Source: an uncultured Lentisphaeria bacterium
GTDB taxonomy: Bacteria; Verrucomicrobiota; Lentisphaeria; Victivallales; UBA1829
Assembly: GCA_949282305.1 (NCBI GenBank)
Contig: CASDPB010000076.1
Location: forward strand, 1-64,000
Reading direction: 5' to 3'
DNA: 64,000 bases
Below are positions 1 through 8,608 of this stretch, in pieces. Numbering within the stretch: position 1 is the stretch's first letter; every line of letters starts with the position of its first letter. Under the pieces are notes generated by a model. That model worked only from the letters and a program-made list of their open reading frames with translations. It had not been told where the DNA came from and made no database searches. The translations under genes and the position numbers were made by a program.

Positions 1-239
1 ATCAGATACAGCGGGAACGGCGGAATCCAGTATTGCGGCCAATACTCCAGAACCGCCTGAAAACTTCCGCGATCGTGCCAGACCTGCACCAGCTCCAGAT
101 AAAGCAGTCCGTCCCGTGACACCGTAGGCTCAAGAAACCAGGAAACCAGATGCAGAAGAAGGGACAGCAGGACAAGACCGACCGGCAGCAGAAGCGGGCG
201 GAATTTTTCCGGGAGAGAAAGATTCGGGGCGGGAATCAT
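1..239 (-). CDS. membrane glycosyltransferase, N-terminal part only (cut by window edge)
   Basis: An open frame starts with ATG at 239 on the minus strand, overlapping the TGA of the upstream epimerase gene as ATGA, and runs off the left edge with no stop. The first 79 residues are visible. There is one long hydrophobic stretch at about residues 15-33 (leucine-rich), followed by a short charged segment containing S-R-D-G. This is followed by Y-L-E-L and a W/P-rich run. That layout fits the start of a GT39/ArnT-like polytopic glycosyltransferase, where an acidic residue follows the first membrane helix. It ends the visible polysaccharide operon. The family call is inference from a short fragment. 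Confidence 0.5.
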   Translation of the reverse strand, partial: MIPAPNLSLPEKFRPLLLPVGLVLLSLLLHLVSWFLEPTVSRDGLLYLELVQVWHDRGSFQAVLEYWPQYWIPPFPLYL

Positions 240-1201
240 GCTTTTTTGTTTTTCAGAAATTCAAATTCAACAGTCCGCCTCAAAGCGTCCGGCATGGAAT
301 ACGGCGGGATAAATCCGCATTTCTGCATCCGGTCGGAGTTAAACACTGTCTGAGCGCAGAATTTTTTGACCCGGATGGAACTGACGGGAAAATTTTTCCC
401 TGTAATGAATGCGAGGAGATCGAATCCGTATCCGCCGCACAGTCCAAGCCAGTAAGGCAGCGAGACCGGCGGAAGTTTCTTATTGAGAATCCGCTCGAAC
501 CCGTTGACGAGATCATACATGCTGTAATCGGGTTTGTCGATGTAATTGTAGACAGAATAGGCGGCTTGATTTTTCTCGATGTTCCACTTCAGGAACGCGG
601 CGATGTTGCCGACGTAAGCCATGGATTTTCTGTTTTTTCCGCTGCCGACCATTAAAAAGCGTCCCGAAGCCAGCTGATGAAAAAGATTGTAGACGTTTCC
701 GCGGTTTCCTTCTCCGAAGACAACGGTCGGGCGAATCACATGCAGACGGTTCTCCGGATGGCTCTTCTGCCATTTTCCGTAGACCTCTTCCGCCAGCAGC
801 TTCGTGCGTCCATACTCATTGAAAGGCTCTTTGGGAGCATCTTCGTCATATTCCCACTTCGGAAATCCGTAAACGGCGACTGAAGAGGTAAAGACAATAT
901 GTCTGATTCCGGTTTCGGATGCAATTTTGCAGACGTGTTCCGCCCCTTCGATGTTGGTCTCCGCATACAGGGAGACCGGTCTGACATCGTCACGATGCGC
1001 GGCGGCGAGGTTTACGATGCAGTCATGTCCCGGCAGAACGCTCCTCAGATCATCATCAGAGCGCACATCGCAACGCTTCCGGAGCGCAGGATATTTCACG
1101 CTTTCCGCAATGTCTCCGATCGTGACCTGATGTTCTTTCAGTAAAATTTCCGTCAAGCGCGTTCCGACAAAACCGCTTCCACCCAATATCAGAATTTTCA
1201 T
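236..1201 (-). CDS. NAD-dependent epimerase/dehydratase (extended SDR)
   Basis: A 321-residue extended short-chain dehydrogenase/reductase, probably acting on a nucleotide sugar. The N-terminus shows the Rossmann signature GGSGFVG at residues 7-13. The catalytic pair is Y130 and K134 in YGRTK, with a TSSVAVYG strand before it. The frame is open upstream to 1339, but I chose the ATG at 1201 because the Rossmann strand starts directly there (MKILILGG). It is followed by a 4-base overlap with the next gene. Family length is typical. It sits in the polysaccharide operon between a GT2 gene and a membrane glycosyltransferase, so a sugar-nucleotide or lipid-linked sugar substrate is likely. The exact reaction is not readable. 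Confidence 0.85.
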   Translation of the reverse strand: MKILILGGSGFVGTRLTEILLKEHQVTIGDIAESVKYPALRKRCDVRSDDDLRSVLPGHDCIVNLAAAHRDDVRPVSLYAETNIEGAEHVCKIASETGIRHIVFTSSVAVYGFPKWEYDEDAPKEPFNEYGRTKLLAEEVYGKWQKSHPENRLHVIRPTVVFGEGNRGNVYNLFHQLASGRFLMVGSGKNRKSMAYVGNIAAFLKWNIEKNQAAYSVYNYIDKPDYSMYDLVNGFERILNKKLPPVSLPYWLGLCGGYGFDLLAFITGKNFPVSSIRVKKFCAQTVFNSDRMQKCGFIPPYSMPDALRRTVEFEFLKNKKA

Positions 1202-1233
1202 TTTGCCTCCGGTAAAAAGAGTTGTATCAAAAG

Positions 1234-1989
1234 TTATTTCAGGAATTTCAAGCATGAACGAACGGCATAGTGCATGAAATAGTAGCAGGCGGCGGGGAAG
1301 GCAAGATTTTCCTCCCGGCGATAGATCTTCCATGTCCACGCCATTGCCTTGAATTTGTTTCCGGAAAGCGACTTGCCGGCAGCCCGGTATGCCGCCAGCA
1401 CCGTATTGGTGTTTCTGGCGACAAACCCCTGCTTCAGGATGGAGAGCCAGAAAGCATAGTCCTCATGATGAAGATCCGGCATCTGCTTTTTTCCTGCTTT
1501 TTCCGTGTCATAGATTCCTGTCAGATTGCCGATTGCATTGCTTTGCAGAAGTTTCCGGTAAGTCAGAAGGGCAGGGGCCTTCACAATCCGGGAACTGCGC
1601 TTTCCTTCGGAATCCATTTTTTCATAATTGGAAAATACGACGGCAACTTCCGGCGCTTCAAACAGGGGGAGCTGCTGTTCCAGCTTTTCGGGGAACCACT
1701 GGTCGTCGGCGTCCAGAAAAGCGATGTAGCGTCCCTGCGCTTTCTGAATGCCGATATTCCGCGGGACGGTTGCGGAACCGGAGGGTTTTTCCGTCCGGAG
1801 CATCCGGATGCGCTCGTCTTTTGAGGCGTACGTCCTGACAATTTCCGCGGAATTGTCGGTGGAGCAGTCATCAATGACCAGCAGTTCCCAGTTGTGAAAC
1901 GTCTGGGAGATTACGGATTCAATGGATTCCGGCAGATACGCCTCCGCGTTATAGCAGGGCATGATTACAGATACGACAGGCTTTTCCAT
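1234..1989 (-). CDS. glycosyltransferase family 2
   Basis: A 251-residue inverting GT-A glycosyltransferase. The N-terminus VVSVIMPCYNAEAYL is the standard GT2 start. ELLVIDDCSTDNS gives the nucleotide-binding aspartates near residue 40, and the DxD-type metal site is D93-A94-D95-D96 in FLDADD. A conserved HHEDYAFW-type segment near residue 175 matches the catalytic-base region of the family. No membrane helix is evident, so it is probably peripheral and adds one sugar to the lipid-linked repeat unit. It belongs to the minus-strand polysaccharide operon, 16 bases after the radical SAM gene. Sugar specificity cannot be read. Confidence 0.9.
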   Translation of the reverse strand: MEKPVVSVIMPCYNAEAYLPESIESVISQTFHNWELLVIDDCSTDNSAEIVRTYASKDERIRMLRTEKPSGSATVPRNIGIQKAQGRYIAFLDADDQWFPEKLEQQLPLFEAPEVAVVFSNYEKMDSEGKRSSRIVKAPALLTYRKLLQSNAIGNLTGIYDTEKAGKKQMPDLHHEDYAFWLSILKQGFVARNTNTVLAAYRAAGKSLSGNKFKAMAWTWKIYRREENLAFPAACYYFMHYAVRSCLKFLK

Positions 1990-2005
1990 AAGCGCGGCTG
2001 CATTC

Positions 2006-3472
2006 CTATTTGAAAAGATATTTTTTCAGTTTGGAAAATGCCTTGAGCGACCGTTTCAAATCCGCGGGATCCCTGAGTCCGACCCAGAGACGGTGCAGAA
2101 TATATCGCGGGCGCAGATAATATTTTCTGCGTGCGGAGTCGCAGAAACAGACCATTTCCTCCGCGGAGAGACCGGGGAGGTTCAGCACGGTGTTGTGGGT
2201 TCCGTCTTCCTTGCAGTAGTCCGCATAGTTTTTCACCACATAATGATTTTTTTCCGCCCAGGAATAGGCTTTTGTGCCGGGATACGGGATCAGCGGGAAA
2301 AACTGCGCGGTGTCGGTATTGAGTTTCAGCGCGAGTTCAAGAGTCTCCTGCATCGTCTCCTTTGTTTCGCCCATATTGCCGACCATGAAACAGGCATGAA
2401 CCAGCAGTCCTGCTTTCTGCGCATTTTTCACATAGGGCAGGAACTGTTCCACTTTTGTTCCTTTCTGAATATTGTTCAGGATCGTCTGGCTGCCGGTTTC
2501 GATTCCCGGAATAATCAGCCGGCAGCCGGCTTCCCGCATGGATTTCATGGTTTCATAATCCAGATTGACACGTGCATTGCAGAGCCATCTCAGGCGTTTG
2601 TCGAGCTTTTTCTGCACAAGCAGCCGGCAGATTTCAAGAACCCGTTTCCTGTCAGCCGTAAAGGTGTCGTCTTCGATCACGACTTCGTGCACATCGGGAA
2701 AATTGTCCGCGATATATTGAAATTCCCCCACAACATTTTCCGCACTGCGTTTCCGGAAATGATGTCCATGCATTACCTGCGGATATACGCAGAAGCTGCA
2801 TTGAAACGGACATCCGCGTCCGGTGAATATCTGAATGGAAGGGTAGGTGGCGGCGGCAAAGAAGTAGTCTTTTTCGCAAAGATGCTTTTTGATGAATTCC
2901 GCCGCAAAAGGCAGTTCGTCCAGATTTTCCAGATACGGCATGTCCGGATTTGCCGTGATTTCATTTCCGTTGCGCCATGTCAGCCCCCGCACATTCTTCA
3001 GATTGCCGGAGCGTTCAAGTGCGGAAGCCAGTTCCTCCACGATGAGATCGAACTCTTTCCGGGCAACGCCGTCGATCCTGTCGCTGATTCCAAGGGTTTC
3101 TTCGGGAAGTGCGGAAGGATGGGTTCCCACAAGGAGAATGAAGGAGTCCGGATACTGTTCCTTGAGCTTTGCCCCGAATTCAATATCGGCATAAATGGAG
3201 GGGGTGCTTGTATCAAGGACGAACAAGATGCGGCCGTCACCTTCCTTCGCCGCTTCAGCCGTCTTTTCCAGAGTCTGCTCCACATTCAGGGATTTTGCCG
3301 GTGAATCAATCAATGTGACATGGTGTCCTTTCTTTTCCGCATAGGCGGCGGCATAGATCAGCCACAGCGGATAGTAGATGGCACCGCTTTTGGTAATTGC
3401 GGGGCTCCGCGATTCCCGGGAAAAGCGCCCGTATTCGGTTTTAAAAGGCGGATTGATGAAAATAATCTGCAT
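2006..3472 (-). CDS. B12-binding domain radical SAM protein
   Basis: A 488-residue radical SAM enzyme. Residues 1-160 have the cobalamin-binding Rossmann-like layout (MQIIFINPP start, later ILLVGTHPS). The 4Fe-4S cluster motif is C221-x3-C225-x2-C228 in GRGCPFQCSFC. The C-terminal part has the usual IPGIETGSQ-type barrel strand and a region ending LHRLW. Proteins of this layout methylate or rearrange unactivated carbons. Inside a polysaccharide operon it may modify a sugar or a lipid carrier, which is inference. It is flanked by GT2 genes on both sides in the same direction. The classical DXHXXG base-off motif of the cobalamin domain is not evident, so cobalamin binding itself is uncertain. 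Confidence 0.85.
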   Translation of the reverse strand: MQIIFINPPFKTEYGRFSRESRSPAITKSGAIYYPLWLIYAAAYAEKKGHHVTLIDSPAKSLNVEQTLEKTAEAAKEGDGRILFVLDTSTPSIYADIEFGAKLKEQYPDSFILLVGTHPSALPEETLGISDRIDGVARKEFDLIVEELASALERSGNLKNVRGLTWRNGNEITANPDMPYLENLDELPFAAEFIKKHLCEKDYFFAAATYPSIQIFTGRGCPFQCSFCVYPQVMHGHHFRKRSAENVVGEFQYIADNFPDVHEVVIEDDTFTADRKRVLEICRLLVQKKLDKRLRWLCNARVNLDYETMKSMREAGCRLIIPGIETGSQTILNNIQKGTKVEQFLPYVKNAQKAGLLVHACFMVGNMGETKETMQETLELALKLNTDTAQFFPLIPYPGTKAYSWAEKNHYVVKNYADYCKEDGTHNTVLNLPGLSAEEMVCFCDSARRKYYLRPRYILHRLWVGLRDPADLKRSLKAFSKLKKYLFK

Positions 3473-3504
3473 TTTTTCTCCTTGAAAAGTGTCTTTCTGA
3501 ATTT

Positions 3505-4224
3505 TTATTTTCCGTGATTTCTGATGGTGCGGAGCAGCAGTTGCATGAGCAGACGCCCCCGGTAAGCCAGCTTGAAATACAGGGAATGAGTGTTCTTCTT
3601 TCCGAGAAACGAGACCGTGTCTTTGTGGCGACGGTAAAGCATGTAGGGCTCACTGACGTATCCGCAGGAAAAGTGCAGCAGCGAATAAAGAGTGATCCAG
3701 GTATCGTGCATCACAACCTTGCGGGGAAACGGCATCACTGCATGATACACTTTTCTGTTGAAGGCGTAGCAGGAACCCAGAAAACGGTTTGAAATGAAAT
3801 TCCGGATAAAACTGAATGAGAGCGGCGCTTCTTCCGTATACAGTCTCTCCTGAACGACATTCAGCTGAGAGTCCGTTACCGTGCAGTTGGTCGTGACAAG
3901 GTCGCAGGTGCCGTCCTTGAGCTTCCGCATTACCGCATCCACTTTGCCCGGCAGCCAGACATCATCCTGATCTGCCAGGAAAATGTATTCTCCCTTTACC
4001 TGTTTCAGCGCGTTTTCAAAATTCCATGCGACGCCGCAGGGACAGTGATGCAGCAATTGAATCCGCGGATCCTTGAAGGAGTTGATGATTTCCACTGTAT
4101 CGTCGGATGAATTGTCATCGGATATGATCAGCTCGTCTTCCATGCCAAGCTGAGGAAGTATGGAGGCGATCTGTTCCCTGATGAACTTCCCGCCATTGTA
4201 AGTTGCCATGCAGACGGAAATCAT
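3505..4224 (-). CDS. glycosyltransferase family 2
   Basis: A 239-residue GT2 enzyme. Its start is the ATG at 4224, which overlaps the TGA of the previous gene as ATGA. An upstream AGGAA and the immediate MISVCMATYNGG start support this over the longer open frame to 4359. The motifs are LIISDDNSSDDT and the metal-binding LADQDDVWLPGK near residues 80-92, typical of rhamnosyl-type GT2 enzymes. The C-terminus holds an FL-G-C-AFN segment and an MHDTW motif that aligns with the catalytic-base region. It probably adds one sugar to the repeat unit; the specific sugar is unknown. Confidence 0.88.
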   Translation of the reverse strand: MISVCMATYNGGKFIREQIASILPQLGMEDELIISDDNSSDDTVEIINSFKDPRIQLLHHCPCGVAWNFENALKQVKGEYIFLADQDDVWLPGKVDAVMRKLKDGTCDLVTTNCTVTDSQLNVVQERLYTEEAPLSFSFIRNFISNRFLGSCYAFNRKVYHAVMPFPRKVVMHDTWITLYSLLHFSCGYVSEPYMLYRRHKDTVSFLGKKNTHSLYFKLAYRGRLLMQLLLRTIRNHGK

Positions 4225-5087
4225 TTCGCTGTTCCTTTCCGGGAACTTCCCGCATATTTGATGAAGAAAATGTATGTGAAACGATGCAGAAAATAAGAGA
4301 ATAAAGAAATGGGGGCGATTCCTTTCGCCTGGCGGTACTGCGCCATGTTGCTTTTCCATGCGGTTTTCAGATGGAACAACTTTCGCAGAATCCAGCTGAG
4401 GAGTCCGGAGGACTGCCCCGTGGAACCGATCACATTGTTTCCGTGCTGCCGGTAAAGTATGAGGGCTTCTTCAAGCGCCTTCACCTTCCCGTGTTTTGCC
4501 GCCGCCGTCAGGATGAGATAGTGGTCGTGCATGACCGGATTCCCGGCAGCCGGCAGTGCCGCCGCCTTCAGCGCACTGTTGAAGCACATCGTGCATCCCG
4601 CGGCGATATTCTGTCCGGCGAGATACGAAAAGGACGTCAGCTTTTCCGGACGGATTTTTTCTCTGTCCCAGAATGACTCGGCGATGATTTTCAGTTCGGA
4701 GTCAACAACTTTCAGGTCGCAGCAGACGGCGCATGGTGTTGCCGCTCCATATTTCTCTTCCAATTCAAGCAATGCTTTCAAGGATTTCTCTATCTTTTCC
4801 GGCAGCCAGACATCATCCTGGTCGGCAAAGAAAAAGCGGTCGGCATCAACGTGTTCCAGAAGCCACAGGAAGCTGCGGCAGGAACCTCGTCCGCTTTCCG
4901 GATCATGGAGCAGAGAGATGGCAAGGCGGTTTGAGAAAGAACGGAGAATTTCCAGAGAGCGGTCATGAGAACCGTCGTCATGAACATAAACCGTGAAATC
5001 TTTCCAGGTCTGGCTGCACAAGGACTCCAGAAGAGCGGCAAGAAAACGCTCTCCGTTATATAATGCAAGAAGAACTGCGGTTTTCAT
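4221..5087 (-). CDS. glycosyltransferase family 2
   Basis: A 288-residue GT2 enzyme and a paralogue of the next gene downstream. Both carry the same metal-site phrase (FADQDDVWLPEK here) and a MHDHY/MHDTW segment near residue 185. The N-terminus MKTAVLLALYNGERFL starts directly in the GT-A fold. A basic, aromatic C-terminus (residues 235-288) could contact the membrane. Translation is probably coupled to the next gene through the ATGA overlap, and its own start touches the end of the Wzy-like gene. The tandem pair suggests successive similar sugars in the repeat unit, which is inference. Confidence 0.88.
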   Translation of the reverse strand: MKTAVLLALYNGERFLAALLESLCSQTWKDFTVYVHDDGSHDRSLEILRSFSNRLAISLLHDPESGRGSCRSFLWLLEHVDADRFFFADQDDVWLPEKIEKSLKALLELEEKYGAATPCAVCCDLKVVDSELKIIAESFWDREKIRPEKLTSFSYLAGQNIAAGCTMCFNSALKAAALPAAGNPVMHDHYLILTAAAKHGKVKALEEALILYRQHGNNVIGSTGQSSGLLSWILRKLFHLKTAWKSNMAQYRQAKGIAPISLFSYFLHRFTYIFFIKYAGSSRKGTAK

Positions 5088-6415
5088 TACAGTTGTATCT
5101 TTTTACAGCGGTTCAGGTTTTGGTATGCCGTGCCGACATCTTGAAACAGTTCATTCCGCTTCGCCGTTTTTCTGCTTTGGAAATAGAAAAACAGGTAAAG
5201 CATCGTGAAAAACAATACGATTCGTTCATTGTTGTAGCCCCGGTAAGTATAGAAGTAAACTCCTTTCAGGCAAAGCTCATAGTACAGCTGGAACAGGATC
5301 AGCTGATGGAAACTGATGGTTTTTCGGTGGCGCAGCAGAAGCAGCAGAAGAACTGCCGTCCCGACGACAAGGCAGATGGTGAGTTCTTTGCCGTAGGAAT
5401 AATAAAGTTCTCCGATGTAGGTGTAAAAAAGAAAAGGGGGGAGCCCGGTCAGGGAGTGGAAGTATTCGCCTCGTTCGGGGAGCGGCGCATACATGTAGTA
5501 AGTGTCGATTCCCAGAAAAGACGCCAGAGTGGGAAAAATGGAATATCCATAGGTGTAGCCTGCGCAGTTGTCGTAGAGGAAAATATTGAAATTCGTCATT
5601 CCCTCTCCAATATACCGGTAAATGCCGAACAGACCTTCAAAATCACTGCCGGAGAAGCGGTTCACTGATATGACTGTCAGGACGACAAAGCAGACCGCTA
5701 TGCCGATTCCCAGAGGCCATCTGTATTCTTTGAATTCATTCCACGGGATTCTTTTCCGGAAGAAGATGAAGGCGATGAAAATATTCTGCATGAGTGAGAC
5801 GATATTGACTCTTGCATGCAGTGCCAGTGAAATGGAAAACGTCGAGATTACGATGCTTCCCGCCAGCAGCAGGATCGTCTTCTTCTTTTCATGGTAAAAC
5901 GCCATGGTGTAAAAAAGAAGGAAGGCAATGAACAGACTGAACAGGCCGTAATAACCGGTGAAGCCCCGGAGAAGTGCATTTTCCGTGACGCGCGTGAATG
6001 TCATGTTGATTTCATCCCGCAGATTCCCGATGCCCGCCGTCAGCGCGTTCAGCACCATGGGGAGATACATGACGGTAGTGCATGCCGCGGAGATGATGTA
6101 CAGATAAATGAGCCAGGCAAAAGACCGGAAAGGCAATACCTCGATTTCCGCCTTTTCCTCGTGAAAGTGCAGAATCGGAAGAAATGCCGTCAGAGCGGTC
6201 AGGAAAAGGAAGAGAAACGGTTCCAGCGAAAAGACGCCGCCGTATTTCGATTGAAAGAAATTGGGGTGGGCGGCGTACAGGAGCGCTCCGAAGGCGGTGA
6301 AAGCCCAGTATGCGATGAGCAGAACGCCCAGGTTCACAGTGCGTCTGCTTGATATGAAATAATACCAGCAGAGCAGTATCAGCCAAAGGGCGAAATTGAT
6401 GTACAGCGGTTCCAT
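5087..6415 (-). CDS. Wzy-like oligosaccharide repeat-unit polymerase
   Basis: A 442-residue polytopic membrane protein with at least ten hydrophobic segments and a large loop at about residues 290-345 containing GYSIFPTLASFLG and a GLPPFLFYTYIGELYYSYG region. Long, poorly conserved proteins with this layout, located next to Wzx and GT genes, are the repeat-unit polymerases of Wzx/Wzy-dependent pathways. They join lipid-linked units on the outer face of the inner membrane. The identification rests on topology and context, because the family has little motif conservation. Its neighbours are a pyruvyl transferase upstream and two GT2 genes downstream. Confidence 0.7.
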   Translation of the reverse strand: MEPLYINFALWLILLCWYYFISSRRTVNLGVLLIAYWAFTAFGALLYAAHPNFFQSKYGGVFSLEPFLFLFLTALTAFLPILHFHEEKAEIEVLPFRSFAWLIYLYIISAACTTVMYLPMVLNALTAGIGNLRDEINMTFTRVTENALLRGFTGYYGLFSLFIAFLLFYTMAFYHEKKKTILLLAGSIVISTFSISLALHARVNIVSLMQNIFIAFIFFRKRIPWNEFKEYRWPLGIGIAVCFVVLTVISVNRFSGSDFEGLFGIYRYIGEGMTNFNIFLYDNCAGYTYGYSIFPTLASFLGIDTYYMYAPLPERGEYFHSLTGLPPFLFYTYIGELYYSYGKELTICLVVGTAVLLLLLLRHRKTISFHQLILFQLYYELCLKGVYFYTYRGYNNERIVLFFTMLYLFFYFQSRKTAKRNELFQDVGTAYQNLNRCKKIQL

Positions 6416-6422
6416 CAGGCGG

Positions 6423-7616
6423 TCAGAGCGTTTTGAGATACCGGTTCATTCTGTCGAACGTATCCTGTGCCGTTGCTTTTGCCCGTGCCGAAGCCTTTTT
6501 CAGAGAGGCGGTTTGACCGGAGCGGTTCCGGTATTTCTCAAGGATCAGGTCTGTCGCGGAATCCGGGGATTGGATGGCGTCGGAGATTGACATGCAGCAG
6601 TCTTTCAGAGAAAGTGTTTCCAGCATGTTGACCATTTTATGTTCGTAGGACAACGAATAAAATGGAACTTCATTGTTCACGGCGAATACGGTGGAGTGAT
6701 AGCGGGCGCCGATCAGAAACTCCGCCCCATGGATGATCTTCTGCTGAATGTCCGAGCTGTATCCGGTGGAAATGACCTGCGTGCCGGGAATTCCGGAGGC
6801 AAGCGACTTGAAATATTCCTCGTCGTTCACCTGCGGATTCGCGAAAATCTGCGGAAGCAGGACCGTTGCAATTCCTTTCCGGGAAAGTTTTTCAAGCAGC
6901 ATCCTGTAAAAGCCGTCCAGTGCCTTCCGGTCCATTTTCAGAAACCTGGGGTGCCACGCATATAGCTGATGCGGTACAATTACGACATAGGAGGGGGGCA
7001 GCTGCAGTTCTGAGGGCAGCACCGCCGGAGGTTCCATCAGGAACGCTGTGTCGATGGAGCAGATTGCTTCGCGCCCCATTTCCATTGCATAGCGGCAGCT
7101 CTGGGCATCCCGCAGGGACAGGAAATCAACCTGCCGCAGAATCTCCCGGGAGATGTTCACAAAATATTCCTCCATGTCAAAAGGTCCGATGGAGGAAGAA
7201 TACATGATGACATGCTTTCCCAGTTCCAATGCCGTTTTCAGGCGCCATAGATACAGGTTGTCGCGATACCCGCCCATGTTGATTCCGCCGGGGGCGTTGA
7301 TGACGACGTCCGCATTCCTTATCAGCTGGTAGTCATTGCGGAGTCTGCTGTAAGGCAGCAGCATGGCACGAGTCAGGAAACCCGGGTTGCGCAGATAAAG
7401 ACGGAGAAAGCGGCCTATTCCGCGCGGATAATGGTTTTGCCTGATCTGGCGGACTCCGGGTTCATGAACGAAGAAAACATCTTCCCGGCAGCACGGCGTG
7501 TTGTAGGAGACTGTAATATCGGAATATCCGGCGGAAAGCAGTTTGCGGACCAGGGCAAGACCCGCCGCCTCGTCGCCGTGATTTTGCGAATGCTGATTGA
7601 TGATTAAAATTTTCAT
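6423..7616 (-). CDS. polysaccharide pyruvyl transferase family protein
   Basis: A 397-residue protein of the CsaB/WcaK-type pyruvyl transferase family, which puts ketal pyruvate on sugars using PEP. The start MKILIINQHSQNHGDEAAG has the glycine-rich loop of the family. NAPGGINMGG near residue 110 and LIGARYHSTVFAVNNEVPF near residue 315 match the conserved GARYHS block. It overlaps the nitroreductase gene by four bases (7613-7616). Pyruvylation would add negative charge to the polysaccharide. A colocated nitroreductase is a recurrent pairing in gut capsule loci as I know them, but its chemical link is unclear. Confidence 0.85.
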   Translation of the reverse strand: MKILIINQHSQNHGDEAAGLALVRKLLSAGYSDITVSYNTPCCREDVFFVHEPGVRQIRQNHYPRGIGRFLRLYLRNPGFLTRAMLLPYSRLRNDYQLIRNADVVINAPGGINMGGYRDNLYLWRLKTALELGKHVIMYSSSIGPFDMEEYFVNISREILRQVDFLSLRDAQSCRYAMEMGREAICSIDTAFLMEPPAVLPSELQLPPSYVVIVPHQLYAWHPRFLKMDRKALDGFYRMLLEKLSRKGIATVLLPQIFANPQVNDEEYFKSLASGIPGTQVISTGYSSDIQQKIIHGAEFLIGARYHSTVFAVNNEVPFYSLSYEHKMVNMLETLSLKDCCMSISDAIQSPDSATDLILEKYRNRSGQTASLKKASARAKATAQDTFDRMNRYLKTL

Positions 7617-8605
7617 GGATGCACCTTGCAGACGATGGTTTCAGAGATGCGCACTGACTTTGCCGTTGTAACCGGCGTGTCCGGATAGTACCCCGCAGGC
7701 AGCAGAACGCAGATGTCTTCCGCGTCGGGAATCTCCGCGCACTTTCTGGTCTCCCTGTCATAGGCGGGATATTTCTGCGCCATTTTGAAGCAGGAGCCGA
7801 TTCCCATGTTATGGAGAACGAGGCAAAGCGTCATGGAAAACAGTCCGGCGTCAAACATCCGCTGATTCCGTTCCAGATAATCCCGGTAATAGGATTCATG
7901 CGCCGTAACGATGAACAGCACCGGGGCGGCATTGCACCATTCCATGTCGGAATGCTGTGACGCGACAATACGCCGGATCTGCTCCTGATTCGTATAGACG
8001 TGAACCCGGATCGGCTGTCTGTTGCAGGCGGATGGAGCCCACTGGGCAAGTCTGACGGCTTTCCTGAGCAGTGCCTCATCCGGAACTCCGGGGGCAAACT
8101 GCCGGCAGCTTCTCCGGGATGCCAGGAAGTCCTCAAAATTTTCCAGCCGCGGCTGCTTGTTTCCGTCATATTCAAAAACTCCGCCGCCATGGATGCTGCC
8201 GGATACCGCTTCCTTGAGTTTCAGGAAATGCGCATGGGTGGCTTCATCCTTCCATGCGTGGACGTTCGCAAAATGCCCGGAGAGGATGCCGATTGTCACT
8301 TCCGTCAGGTCATCAGCTCCGTATTTCCTGATGTATTCATCCGTATAGCTCAGAACCTGGAGAAGTTTTTCATGTCCGAAACCCTCCTTGACGCTTTTAT
8401 AGGTCTGGGCTTTTTCCAGCTGATGATTCAGCAGCATGATGGCGCAGCGCAGCGAATCCCGGCTGTCCGGTGCTGTCCGGTAGTACAGCGAGTAGCGCAG
8501 ATGCCTGCGGATGTCCGCAAGGTAGCAGCGATATGCCAGCAGTCTCCGCCTCAGCTGTTTCAGAAGCGGAATGACTGATAACGCAGATAGAAACGTTTTC
8601 TTCAA
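7613..8605 (-). CDS. nitroreductase family protein with N-terminal extension
   Basis: A 330-residue protein. Residues 160-330 form an FMN-type nitroreductase domain: the start FLASRRSCRQFAPG, the helix AVRLAQWAPSACNRQP, and a glycine-rich block HNMGIGSCFKMAQKYPAYD. The first 155 residues are an additional basic, mostly helical region with no domain I recognise (it contains the segment LEKAQTYKSVKEGFGHEKL). The usual nitroreductase is about 180-220 residues, so this is a fusion or extended form. It lies between Wzx and the pyruvyl transferase, overlapping the latter. A redox step in polysaccharide modification is possible but not shown by the sequence. Confidence 0.82.
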   Translation of the reverse strand: MKKTFLSALSVIPLLKQLRRRLLAYRCYLADIRRHLRYSLYYRTAPDSRDSLRCAIMLLNHQLEKAQTYKSVKEGFGHEKLLQVLSYTDEYIRKYGADDLTEVTIGILSGHFANVHAWKDEATHAHFLKLKEAVSGSIHGGGVFEYDGNKQPRLENFEDFLASRRSCRQFAPGVPDEALLRKAVRLAQWAPSACNRQPIRVHVYTNQEQIRRIVASQHSDMEWCNAAPVLFIVTAHESYYRDYLERNQRMFDAGLFSMTLCLVLHNMGIGSCFKMAQKYPAYDRETRKCAEIPDAEDICVLLPAGYYPDTPVTTAKSVRISETIVCKVHP

Positions 8606-8608
8606 TGT